Shown here piece by piece: positions 54,483-62,636 of a stretch of 64,000 bases of DNA. This stretch comes from Humibacter sp049446075 (GTDB lineage: Bacteria; Actinomycetota; Actinomycetes; Actinomycetales; Microbacteriaceae). The stretch is taken from the NCBI RefSeq assembly GCF_049446075.1, contig NZ_JBMSEB010000002.1:485256-549255 (forward strand), given 5' to 3'. Position numbers and translations under genes: made by a program. Every line of letters starts with the position of its first letter. Position 1 is the stretch's first letter. The notes beneath the pieces were generated by a model that did no database searches, was not told the DNA's origin, and saw only the letters and a list, made by a program, of their open reading frames with translations.

Positions 54483-55400
54483 TTATGCGGCCGACTCCCC
54501 AGTGAGAACGTTGGCCTCGGCGAACCGCCTTGCCGCTTTCGATTCGTACCCCAACTGGCCACGAGTGATGACGACGAGCACGATTGCTGTGCCACCGAAT
54601 CCGATCAACACGGGGAGCAACCCGTAGTCATTGAAGATCGGGGCGGGGAAGAGGCCTGACACGCGATTCGCGAAGGTGTTAAACGAGGCGTGCATCAGCA
54701 TCATGATGAGCAGGCTGCCGCCCACGTGATTGAAGACCCAGACCATGATGATGGTGAGCGCGGTGGTCATTCCGACGAACATGATCATGTTCGCCAGCGT
54801 GGGAGGTGTCCATACTCCGCTGAAGAATAAGGGAAAGTGCCAGAACGACCAGAGCATGCCAAGGAATACGGCACCAAGCAACGGGCCGCTCTTGCGTTGC
54901 ATACGGGGAAGCGCGAAGCCGCGCCAGCCCGGTTCTTCACCGAACGGGCCGCCGAGAAAGAAGGTTGTCGCGAACGCCAGCGGGTACCCGACGACGAATG
55001 GCGCGATCTCCGGTTGGAATGAGGCGATGGCTCCGGGTACGACGATTGTACCGAGCAGGATGATGATGGGGATTCCGACGAGTACGAACAGGTACCACTG
55101 AATGCCAGCGCGCCACTGAACGTATCTGCGTAACAGCCGAACGACGCCGTTGCGCCCATCCACCAGGGCGGTCATGATGAACGCGGCAGCCGTCGGGGCG
55201 AAGGTAGCCAATATGATGCCGAACGCCAGATCGCGTTTCGACAGTGCCAACGCTAAAACACCCGATGCCGAGAGATCCATTGGTATCTCGATCAGCCATG
55301 CAATGGCGTAGGCGAGAACGAAGAAGCAGACCAATGGATGTCGCCTGACGAACCCGCGAAAGACGTCAGGCCGCTCCGGACCAGTGGTCTCTGCACTCAT
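54483..55400 (-). CDS. CPBP-family (Abi/CAAX) membrane protease
   Basis: 305 residues, about seven membrane helices. EEPGWRGFALPRM, FWHFPLFF and HASFNTF contain the Glu-Glu, His and His/Asn residues of the CPBP intramembrane metalloprotease family. ATG 55400 has GAGGGGAACC ahead. Role unknown; some members process peptides or confer immunity to them. Confidence 0.88.
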   Translation of the reverse strand: MSAETTGPERPDVFRGFVRRHPLVCFFVLAYAIAWLIEIPMDLSASGVLALALSKRDLAFGIILATFAPTAAAFIMTALVDGRNGVVRLLRRYVQWRAGIQWYLFVLVGIPIIILLGTIVVPGAIASFQPEIAPFVVGYPLAFATTFFLGGPFGEEPGWRGFALPRMQRKSGPLLGAVFLGMLWSFWHFPLFFSGVWTPPTLANMIMFVGMTTALTIIMVWVFNHVGGSLLIMMLMHASFNTFANRVSGLFPAPIFNDYGLLPVLIGFGGTAIVLVVITRGQLGYESKAARRFAEANVLTGESAA

Positions 55401-56108
55401 CGCGGTTCCCCTCTTTTTGCAACCCCTAAGTGGTAGCCACAGCTTGGCGCTTCCCAATCGTCAGCGTCCAGTAATTTGTTTCTCACCGCGATCAATTCAT
55501 CGCTGGCAAAGGTTCCACAGCGATGCCGAGCGATCATCGAATAGTTGGAAAGCGAGCAACGCGTTCCCCATCGGTGACACGGAATACACATGTCAGCCCA
55601 TAAGCCTTAAACCCTTATCCGCGGCTTGGTGAATGCGGGGTCGGTCTCCACGTATTGCGTTGCCAAATCTGCCGGGTCCTGCCCTTCGCGAAGGGGAAGC
55701 ACGGGGTAGAGGAGGCTGTAGGGTCCTTTGGCTGTACTTCTCCGGGCGCGGCAGCAGATCCCAGTTGCCTCCGAGCAGACCTTCCTGTGCAGCGTCCACG
55801 CGCACAAGCGTCCGCCACGATTCCGCCACCTCGTGCCGGTGACGGCGTCCATCCAGTTCGTCGGGACTGTTCGACTGGACGTTGAGGAACATGCTTCCTC
55901 GGGCCACCAGCAGCACTCCGCTACCGCCATCTTGGAGCGTCACGCGACTCGGCCCGCACCGAGACGTGTTTCGGCAGATCGGTGACGCGGTCGACCGCGC
56001 GCAGTTGGTGTTCGGCGCGTGGAACCACCTACAGGGCGAACTGTGGGCCTTTGTGGGTTTGGTCCAGATTGGACAACCAGAAAAGGCCTCTGACCAGCAT
56101 ATTTACTA
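55401..56108. other. 708-bp region; degraded coding sequence on minus strand
   Basis: A minus frame around 55680-55990 (SGVLLVARGSMFLNVQSNSPDELDG) continues in a shifted frame to about 55610 (LREGQDPADLATQYVETDPAF), suggesting a frameshifted remnant. No family recognised. Confidence 0.25.
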
Positions 56109-56138
56109 TGCGGAGACGGAGGGATTTGAACTCTCGAT
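56109..56138 (-). other. tRNA-Ser-like 3'-end fragment
   Basis: Minus strand GAGAGTTCAAATCCCTCCG then TCTCCGCA matches the T-arm, acceptor 3' strand and G discriminator of an actinobacterial tRNA-Ser. No 5' half (GGAGACG) is found nearby, so it is not a full tRNA but an integration-site-like scar. Confidence 0.5.
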
Positions 56139-56235
56139 CCAGCCTGATTGCCCGCCGTGACAGCCCTGAAAACCTCGGAATCTAGGGGATCTGTGACGCT
56201 CCTCGATCAGGCGGATCGTGTCGGTTCTGATTCGG

Positions 56236-56256
56236 ATGCGGCCAAAACGCGGCCAC
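56236..56256 (-). repeat. GCGGCC direct-repeat element A
   Basis: ATGCGGCCAAAACGCGGCCA, two GCGGCC units, about 100 bp from the tRNA fragment; it resembles the element at 62530-62551, which is also near a tRNA fragment. Possible integrase arm site, inferred. Confidence 0.35.
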
Positions 56257-56944
56257 GGCGCGCCACCCATCGCAGTCAATCAAGTCCTCGGTGATGTCCG
56301 TGACCCACAGCTGGTTCGGTCTCTGGGCGGTGAAGTCCCGTTTCGCGAGGTCGTCGTGCACCGGCGGGCCCGCTTTCCGGTAGCAACACTTCCGGGTGCT
56401 GATCGTGGACTGGATGCCCGCGAGATGGCACAGCCGCCACACCCGCCACTCCGACACGTCGTAGCCGGCATGGCGAGATCATCGGTAAGGACCCCGTACC
56501 CGCCCTCGGGATCGTCCTCGTGCAATTCCCGCAACACCCGGACCAGGTGCGCCTGCTCGGCCTCACGCGCGCTGACGGGCTGTTTGAGCCACTCGTAATA
56601 CGCCCGCTCGGAGAACCTGAGCACCCGGCACGCCACCACGACCGGTACCCTGACAGAGGCGCCGGCCGCAACCATCTCACGGACGAGCGGGTAAATCATT
56701 TTAGGGCACGATATGCGCCTGACAGAGATACGCCGCCGCCCGCCGCAGCACCTCATTCTCCATCTCGAGCTCCCTGATCCGCTTGAGCGCCGCCGTCCAT
56801 CTCACGGCGCTCGTCCGGGTCCGCCGTGGGCGTCATCTCATGCGATCGGAACCGGTCATCGCGCACCCACACCTGCATCGCGGTCTTCGAGATGCCCAGG
56901 TCCTTGCACACCGAAGCGGACCCGTACATCGGGATGGCCGCGCT
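56250..56944 (-). pseudogene. IS3-family transposase remnant (orfA and orfB, multiply broken)
   Basis: OrfA part: SASVCKDLGISKTAMQVWVRDD, then after a frameshift ALKRIRELEMENEVLRRAAA to a stop at 56699, typical IS3 OrfA with its leucine-zipper end. OrfB part: PLVREMVAAGASVRVPVVVA, ACRVLRFSERAYYEWLKQP, then another frame WVTDITEDLIDCDGW, where the first catalytic Asp lies; the sequence ends there (~56255) without the other two DDE residues. At least two frameshifts plus truncation make it dead. Confidence 0.8.
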
Positions 56945-57115
56945 CTACTCCTGGTAGGGTGCGTCGTGGATGAAGGACGGAGTCTTCTTCGACCCGACTT
57001 TCTGCCACTCGTAGTAGCCTGAAGCCGGGGCTATCGCGCGATGCGTTCGCACGGGCTCGCGCCAGATCGGTTTCTGCGTGATGCCTTCGCTGCGGGCGTG
57101 ATCCCGGCACCACCG
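56945..57115 (-). pseudogene. SRAP (YedK-like) gene fragment, inverted part
   Basis: Minus frame RSEGITQKPIW ... RAIAPASGYYEWQKVGSKK TPSFIHDAPYQ then a stop at 56945. PASGYYEWQKVG is the SRAP/YedK core, which in the live protein crosslinks abasic DNA. It is cut off by the IS3 remnant. Confidence 0.6.
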
Positions 57116-57126
57116 GAGACGACGGA

Positions 57127-57370
57127 TGGCATCTCACGGTCACCATCTTCACCTCAGATTCCATTCACACACGCGGACATCCACGACCGGGAACGGTCAT
57201 CCTCCCGCCGCCGGAGATGTGGGCCTGGTGGCTTGACCCGAAGACGACCGCCGACCAGGCCATGATTGACGAAGCCGTCAGAGCCGGACTCGCGCAAGCG
57301 CAACAGCTCACGTTTCACGAAGTCGCCCCCGTTGACGGACGACGGAGGTTCCAACCTCATACTCCCCGTC
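57127..57370 (+). pseudogene. SRAP C-terminal fragment, opposite strand
   Basis: Plus frame LTVTIFTSDSI ... VILPPPEMWAWWLDPKT and QQLTFHEVAPV matches the C-terminal part of SRAP proteins, with HADIHDRE in another frame indicating local frameshifts. It faces away from the N-terminal part, so the gene is both broken and inverted. Confidence 0.55.
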
Positions 57371-57440
57371 TGAGGGACAACGCTTCGGCTCGCGCGGCCG
57401 GTACACGAACTCCGTCTAAAGGCGCCGTTACCCTGACGGC

Positions 57441-58076
57441 ATGGCTTCCCCTGGCTCCGTGTTCGACTGGAGCACCTGCTCCCGTGACGACTTCGAACGG
57501 CTCGTCGAGGCGCTTCTCGTGCGCGAAGCAGAAGCGGAGCCAGGACTGTGCGCGCGAGCGATTGACGGGCGCGGCGGGGACGGCGGAATCGACGTGGACG
57601 TCCGGGTGAAGAAGACCGCCGAGCTCATCCGCATCTTCCAGCTGAAGCACTTCCCTGAAGGGTTTTCCGGAGGCCACCGGAAGAGCCGGTGGCCCCAGAT
57701 AAAGAACTCGTTCAACGAGGCGATGAAGCTCAACCCGCGCACGTGGACACTCGTCATTCCCGGCAACGGAACCGTTCAGGAACGCAAGTCAGTCTCGGCG
57801 TTGAAAGGCACCCACAACGTCATCGTGCGCTTCATGGGCCGAGCGGAACTGGACGGCCTCCTGGCCAAACATCCTGACCTTCACGACATGTTCACCCGCG
57901 ACGCCGCACGGTCCGCGCTCGCGATTGTCCGCCGTGAACAAGCCGTGCCCGCCACTGCGACGGACGTTGCAGCCGAAGTCCGCCGGGCCACAGCCCCTGG
58001 GGAGCGCCCTGAGCCCGTACTGGGGCGTCAACATCTCCGTCCAGGACGGGGTCGAAACGCATGCGCTGTACGCTAA
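57441..58076 (+). CDS. PD-(D/E)xK nuclease-like N-terminal part of a frameshifted gene
   Basis: 211 residues. FERLVEALLVREAEA ... GRGGDGGIDV (Asp51) ... FQLKHF (Lys69) is a restriction-endonuclease-like Mrr/PD-(D/E)xK core. The reading frame leaves the family pattern near 58000 and ends; the downstream frame (57925-59205) continues it. See the shared gene note. A defence or restriction role is inferred from the fold and location. Confidence 0.6.
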   Translation: MASPGSVFDWSTCSRDDFERLVEALLVREAEAEPGLCARAIDGRGGDGGIDVDVRVKKTAELIRIFQLKHFPEGFSGGHRKSRWPQIKNSFNEAMKLNPRTWTLVIPGNGTVQERKSVSALKGTHNVIVRFMGRAELDGLLAKHPDLHDMFTRDAARSALAIVRREQAVPATATDVAAEVRRATAPGERPEPVLGRQHLRPGRGRNACAVR

Positions 58077-59205
58077 ACGCCCTGACGCCGCCGAGCGGGA
58101 GCCGCTCACGCTGACCACCGAACTGACCTTCGCTTCCGACGATGAAGCCCTCCGCCAAGCGTTCCTCGACAAACTCAACTACGGGACATCCGCGCGGGTC
58201 GTCCTTCCATCAAACGTCGTGCGCCGCTTCGCAATCAAGGGCGCACCGTGGATAGCCACGGAATCGACCGGCGGGGAGCTCGAGCTCATCGCCCCGCCCA
58301 GTGACCTCGCCGGCCACAACGTCTACATGACCACTCGCGACGCGGACGGGCAGGTCCTCGACGAGATTTCCGGAGTCGCCAGCCACGTCGGCAGCGGAAC
58401 CAACGGCGTGAGCCTGGAGATGAGTTTCCCTGGAGGTCTCACCCAAGTGTGGCGGTTCTCCGGCACCCAAGACGAGATGACCTCGCAGGTGAACTTCAAC
58501 ATGGCCGGCCAGTCCGGCAGAAGCGCTGCACGCGCTCACCAGTTCGTTTCGACCTTCGACAACGCCTCAACGGTGGAGATTGAACTTGACGGCCGCACGA
58601 TGAAGATGGTTCTCACGGACACCGCATTGCGATCGCCGGACGCCGGGGTCGCCAGTTTCGTAGACGACCTCGCTTTCATCGAACGCGAGCTCAACGTTGA
58701 GTTCGCGTTCCCCGACGGTGAAACGGGCGTCATCGACCGAATCTGGACTCGTGTGATTCGCCGAATACTGGAAGGGCGCGCCGTGCTCGTGCCGCTCGGA
58801 GTCACCGGGTACAGCGCGACCTTGACCGGTGAAGAATCCGATGGTCTCGAGGACATGCTCACCAAGGGCGGACAGGTCGTGGTAACTCACTTCGACTGGC
58901 GATTCACGCTCTTCGGAACCCGTCTCCGGCTCGGCGCGGTGTCCTACTATCACCCGAATCTGCAGGTGGCGGATGGCGCCGGCCATCTCGCAGCGATACG
59001 CGCTGGAGCCGGCGCCGGCCGGAAAACGCACTTCACCGCCGAGAACGACATGCCGTTCACGATTGTGTCCACGACCCGTCTCGACGGGGATGGTGTGAGC
59101 GTGGAACCGTGGGGAATTCCCGGTGTGCCCGAACATCCGACGCTCGCGGTTGTCCAAGCGCGAACGAAAACTATTCCGGTGCCACCGCGAGAGCTCGAAC
59201 CCTAA
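57925..59205 (+). CDS. Beta-rich continuation of the nuclease gene (frame shifted)
   Basis: The genuine part begins about 58011: SALSPYWGVNISVQDGVETH and runs ~400 residues, rich in beta strands, no family recognised. With the nuclease part it forms one ~590-residue protein if a +1 shift occurs at or near GCC CCT GGG GAG (58000-58010). The gene may be inactive, contain a sequencing error, or use programmed frameshifting. Confidence 0.55.
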   Translation: MSAVNKPCPPLRRTLQPKSAGPQPLGSALSPYWGVNISVQDGVETHALYAKRPDAAEREPLTLTTELTFASDDEALRQAFLDKLNYGTSARVVLPSNVVRRFAIKGAPWIATESTGGELELIAPPSDLAGHNVYMTTRDADGQVLDEISGVASHVGSGTNGVSLEMSFPGGLTQVWRFSGTQDEMTSQVNFNMAGQSGRSAARAHQFVSTFDNASTVEIELDGRTMKMVLTDTALRSPDAGVASFVDDLAFIERELNVEFAFPDGETGVIDRIWTRVIRRILEGRAVLVPLGVTGYSATLTGEESDGLEDMLTKGGQVVVTHFDWRFTLFGTRLRLGAVSYYHPNLQVADGAGHLAAIRAGAGAGRKTHFTAENDMPFTIVSTTRLDGDGVSVEPWGIPGVPEHPTLAVVQARTKTIPVPPRELEP

Positions 59206-59219
59206 GAGTGCGGCTCGAC

Positions 59220-59606
59220 TCAGCGGCTGCTGACTTCGACGAGCCCGAAGGAGTCGCACACCGTCGACCCGGTCTCTTCGATTGACCGGCCAGGCTTCCG
59301 CGATTCGACTCCCAACGTGGCGCCGTGCATCGCGGCTTTCAGAGCCTCCATGTGGATGGCGCGTTCCCGGTCATCCCGCGGCCAGTCCGTGAGAACCGCG
59401 TGCACCGCATCGGCTCCCGCGAGCGTCTGCACGGGACGGCCGAGCTCGCGCCCTGTGGCCCGAGCGGCTTTCCGCCACTCCTCCATCGAAACGGTGACCT
59501 CGCCGAGCCGTTGGGAGACGCTGCCTGTTGCCGCGAGCTCGTCCCGTAACCACAAAATAAGCGCATCGCGTCGGCGGCCGTCACCGAACTGCAGCACCTC
59601 ACCCAT
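59220..59606 (-). CDS. Hypothetical protein in accessory island
   Basis: 128 residues: LQFGDGRRRDALILWLRDEL, SQRLGEVTVSMEEWRKAARATG. Mostly helical, no family recognised. It converges with the nuclease gene end at 59205 and lies 92 bp downstream of the HEPN gene on the same strand. Start ATG 59606. Confidence 0.5.
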   Translation of the reverse strand: MGEVLQFGDGRRRDALILWLRDELAATGSVSQRLGEVTVSMEEWRKAARATGRELGRPVQTLAGADAVHAVLTDWPRDDRERAIHMEALKAAMHGATLGVESRKPGRSIEETGSTVCDSFGLVEVSSR

Positions 59607-59698
59607 GGGACGAGCGTAGCGAGAGAAATCGGATTCTTTGCCGCCACCAGGGAGGAGGCGGCTGGCCCGGCACGAACAGTTGTTGGCGCAGTTATCGC

Positions 59699-60634
59699 TC
59701 AGTCGTTGCCGTACTCCGCCTCAATGTCGATGTCGTCGACGTCGCCGGGAGTTTCGAAGTCGTTTGGCAAGTCGCTTATGTCAATCAGTTCGAATCGGTT
59801 CAGGACCAACCGACAATTGCTGCAACTGAAGTATTCCGAGTTCACTGAAAGCGTGACGATGATGTCGTAACCGAAATCGTTGTCCCGGTTGGGATGAAAG
59901 ACTCGCGATGGCTCCCACCTGGTGTCAATTACCTCGTCGCCTTCGATTACCCCGACCTCGCCGCAAGCCGGACACTCGGCCGCTGCGCTGTGCACCATGC
60001 TGGCCGTAAGCGGCCTGGGGTCGCTGAGTTCTCTTTCGACGTCGGCTGTCATCCGCCCAGACGCCCGTTGCAGGAGACGCTGTTTTGCCCGCTCAACCAA
60101 CACACTGTATTGATGCTCGAGGCCACGGGCGTTCTTATCCAGGTAGTCCTCGACGGTCTGAAAACGCGGGTACCCGACGAACTGAGAGACGTCCTTGTCG
60201 AGTGCCGTCACGAGGATGACCGCTTGAGCCCAATATTTCTGCCACCAAATGTCTTCCGGCAGCGGGCCGAACCCGGACTCACCACCATGCAGGTACTCGT
60301 TGCGTCCGGCGGCAATGAGCTTCGCCTGGTCCTCACTGAACGGCTTGAACGCTTTCTGGCAGCGTTTCCAGAGCGTCTTAGCCATGACGGTTGAGAACCG
60401 GGCCTGTCCCGCTACGAGGCCGCTAGCGATGAGGATGTTGAGACCATCCTCTGTGGGCTCGGCTATCAGCAGCGGAGAATACTTCGCGAGCGCAGCCTTG
60501 GCGAGGAGCTCTAGAGAAGTGGCGGCCCAAAATGCTCGCTCATCGAAATCGCGTGCAGAGGAGTCATCCATTGCCCGGTCGATAAACAGCTTCGCCTTGG
60601 TCCATAAGGCTTCGTGGTCATACGGTGCGCTCAT
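59699..60634 (-). CDS. HEPN-like protein with C-terminal zinc ribbon
   Basis: 311 residues. AFWAATSLELLAKAALAKY (helix 1) and RNEYLHG (R111-x4-H116) form the RX4H active motif of HEPN ribonucleases; C221/C224 and C271/C274 make a four-Cys zinc ribbon. HEPN domains often cut RNA in toxin and defence systems; here the zinc ribbon may bind nucleic acid. Starts with ATGA overlap on the dioxygenase stop, so it is the last gene of a three-gene coupled operon. Confidence 0.75.
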   Translation of the reverse strand: MSAPYDHEALWTKAKLFIDRAMDDSSARDFDERAFWAATSLELLAKAALAKYSPLLIAEPTEDGLNILIASGLVAGQARFSTVMAKTLWKRCQKAFKPFSEDQAKLIAAGRNEYLHGGESGFGPLPEDIWWQKYWAQAVILVTALDKDVSQFVGYPRFQTVEDYLDKNARGLEHQYSVLVERAKQRLLQRASGRMTADVERELSDPRPLTASMVHSAAAECPACGEVGVIEGDEVIDTRWEPSRVFHPNRDNDFGYDIIVTLSVNSEYFSCSNCRLVLNRFELIDISDLPNDFETPGDVDDIDIEAEYGND

Positions 60635-61281
60635 CGCCGGAATGCCTCCTTTCGCCGGAATGCGACGCGGCGAATCTCACGGTTTCCATCATTCTCGACG
60701 ACGGCAGCTCTTGCATGCAGTACCGCACGGTTGTCGAACAGGAGGAGCGTGCCTGGCGTCTCCCACCTGTGTTCCACAGCGTCCGCTCTTGCTTCTTCGA
60801 AGAACTCCGCGGCTTCCCGCGCTCGCGAATCCGCCGGCGTCATGCACCCGGGGTCATAGCGGTAACCGGATTCCGTCCACGCCGAGGCGTAGAATCTTCC
60901 GCGGCCGCCGTCGACTGTGAAGACACCCTCATGGACTGATTCGGGGAGACTCTCAGTTGGCCGCCACACCAGCGTGGGCGTGAGGTTCCGGGTCTCGGAG
61001 TACAGCGCGACGATGTCTGGCACATGACGCAAGTGCGCACCATCGGTGTGCAGCGGTTGCGCGCCCGTTCCGTATTTTGCGCTCAACGACCGTTTCGGCG
61101 CGTCATCGGCAGATGTCGGCCGCAGGACACTGACCTCGCTGCTGCCACGACGGACAGGTACGACCAACCAGCCGATGTCCGCGGTCTGAACCGTCAGACT
61201 CTCGAACGGCATCTGCACCGAGACCCATCCACGCGCTCGAACCTCATCGAGCAGGCCGGCGAGTTGCGGCGTAGGCGTCAC
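60631..61281 (-). CDS. TauD/TfdA-like Fe(II)/2-oxoglutarate dioxygenase
   Basis: 216 residues. H78-x-D80 (LHTDGAH), H189 (NRAVLHAR) and R204/R205 (REIRRVAFR) form the iron triad and 2OG-binding Arg of the TauD family. Substrate unknown; TauD proteins hydroxylate small acids or natural products, so its presence between nuclease and HEPN genes is unexpected. Start GTG 61281 overlaps the preceding stop (GTGA); its stop overlaps the HEPN start (ATGA). Confidence 0.8.
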   Translation of the reverse strand: MTPTPQLAGLLDEVRARGWVSVQMPFESLTVQTADIGWLVVPVRRGSSEVSVLRPTSADDAPKRSLSAKYGTGAQPLHTDGAHLRHVPDIVALYSETRNLTPTLVWRPTESLPESVHEGVFTVDGGRGRFYASAWTESGYRYDPGCMTPADSRAREAAEFFEEARADAVEHRWETPGTLLLFDNRAVLHARAAVVENDGNREIRRVAFRRKEAFRR

Positions 61282-61820
61282 TGCTCCTCCGCGGTGCGCA
61301 GCGGCGGCAGGGATTTCACGATGCGGACCGTTTCCACGCTGACGGTGACCGCACGTCGAACGAGGTTCAGGATGTAGTCCGGCTCGTCATGCTCGGTGGC
61401 CCAATCGTTCGGGTCGTTCACGATTCCTGACGCCTTGTCGACGGTCACCTGGTACTGGCGCATCACCCACTCGAGCGCGGAGCGTGGGCCGAGCATGTAC
61501 TCGTACGCTTCGTTCGGGATGCCGCTCAGAGTGATGCCGATGTCCGCCTTCTGCAGCACGTGCGTCGGCGCGTAGAACTTGCACTGGATAGCGCACAGTT
61601 CACCAGTGGCGCGTTCCCGTGCGACGAGGTCGATGCCCGTGTCCACTTTCCCGTCACGGCCAGGCCAATCCGACCACAGCCACACAGCGTCGCACCGGTC
61701 CGCGTACACCGGGTCGGTGCGCAGGAACTGGGCAATCAGTCGCTCGAACAGGAACCCTTTCTCGCGGGTGTCCCGGGCCATCGACTCGTACTGGTCAAGC
61801 AGTTCGTGAATGGTCGTCAT
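61278..61820 (-). CDS. Mrr-like nuclease domain joined to the C-terminal tail of a type ISP restriction enzyme
   Basis: 180 residues from ATG 61820 (GGAG ahead). Residues ~1-94: FERLIAQFL ... DTGIDLVARE (Asp64) and IQCKFY (Gln79, Lys81) form a PD-(D/E)xK nuclease as at the start of type ISP enzymes. From ~97: SGIPNEAYEYMLGPRSALEW and SGIVNDPNDWATE match the last ~85 residues of those ~1,500-residue enzymes. The helicase and methyltransferase in between are absent, so the protein is an in-frame internal deletion product that kept its reading frame. Confidence 0.75.
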   Translation of the reverse strand: MTTIHELLDQYESMARDTREKGFLFERLIAQFLRTDPVYADRCDAVWLWSDWPGRDGKVDTGIDLVARERATGELCAIQCKFYAPTHVLQKADIGITLSGIPNEAYEYMLGPRSALEWVMRQYQVTVDKASGIVNDPNDWATEHDEPDYILNLVRRAVTVSVETVRIVKSLPPLRTAEEQ

Positions 61821-61889
61821 TGAATCTCCAGGCGGCAAGGGGCTGCTCAAACCCTATTGCGGCGCCGCGCATAACTCAGACATGGGGCG

Positions 61890-62392
61890 CTCGGCACGCT
61901 GGCCACGCGCCATCTGCTCGACCTCGGGCACGAGAATGTCTGGCACGTGGCGGGGCCCCAGACGTGGTTGGAGGCAGCGCGCGCCGAGGGCGGCGTACTG
62001 AACTCGCGGTCGCCGGCATCACCCCGCCCCCAGAGCTTCCCGGCGACTGGTCGGCGGCATCGGGCTACCGCAACGGCCTCATCCTTGCCAGGGTGCCCGA
62101 TGCAACTGCGGTCTTCGTCGCCAGTGACGAAATGGCGTTCGGGGTCATTCGCGGGCTGGTCGAACACGGCAGGCGGGTGCCCGAGAATGTCTCGGTCACA
62201 TCGGACGACATCCCACTGGCCGCGTACTGCTCTCCACCATTGACCACGATCGCCCAGCCGTTCCGCGACATCGGACGCATCGCCGTCGAACACCTGCTGC
62301 GCACGATATCCGACCCCGGGGCAGTCACGACGGACCAAGCGATCGAGCCAACCCTCGTGATTCGGGAGAGCACAGCGGCGCCGGGCGCATAG
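61890..62392 (+). pseudogene. LacI-family regulator fragment (ligand domain only)
   Basis: Plus strand TRHLLDLGHENVWHVAGPQT, then after a frameshift AVAGITPPPELPGDWSAASG and FVASDEMAFGVIRGLVEHGR ... PPLTTIAQPFRDIG, the C-terminal sugar-binding half of a LacI/GalR protein. The DNA-binding domain is missing. Confidence 0.8.
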
Positions 62393-62402
62393 GAGCGAAC
62401 TT

Positions 62403-62430
62403 TGGCCGAGGGCGTGGGATTCGAACCCCA
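62403..62430 (-). other. tRNA 3'-end-like fragment
   Basis: Minus strand GGGGTTCGAATCCCACGCCC TCGGCCA has a TTCGAAT T-loop, an acceptor-like run and a CCA end, but the T-stem is imperfect and no 5' half is visible. Probably a second integration-site scar; isotype not assigned. Confidence 0.4.
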
Positions 62431-62529
62431 GAGACACATGAAGCAGCGGCGCCGTGCCATACGAAACCTGCGGATTATCAACGTTTTTGAACCGCTCCCG
62501 ATGACTTCGACGCTATTGATTTTCGTACG

Positions 62530-62551
62530 ATTGCGGCAAAAATGCGGCCAC
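62530..62551 (-). repeat. GCGGCC direct-repeat element B
   Basis: ATTGCGGCAAAAATGCGGCC AC, like element A at 56236-56256, about 100 bp from the second tRNA fragment. Confidence 0.35.
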
Positions 62552-62636
62552 GCCGAGCGCTCAGGAAGCCTCGGCAATCGTGCCTCACCTACGGGCCACA
62601 CTCGCGCTGGCCGATGCTCCGTCATGCTGTCCCGCG

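Noticed and set aside
56109..56138. Complete tRNA gene
   Set aside because: Only T-arm and acceptor 3' strand present; no anticodon or D-arm nearby.
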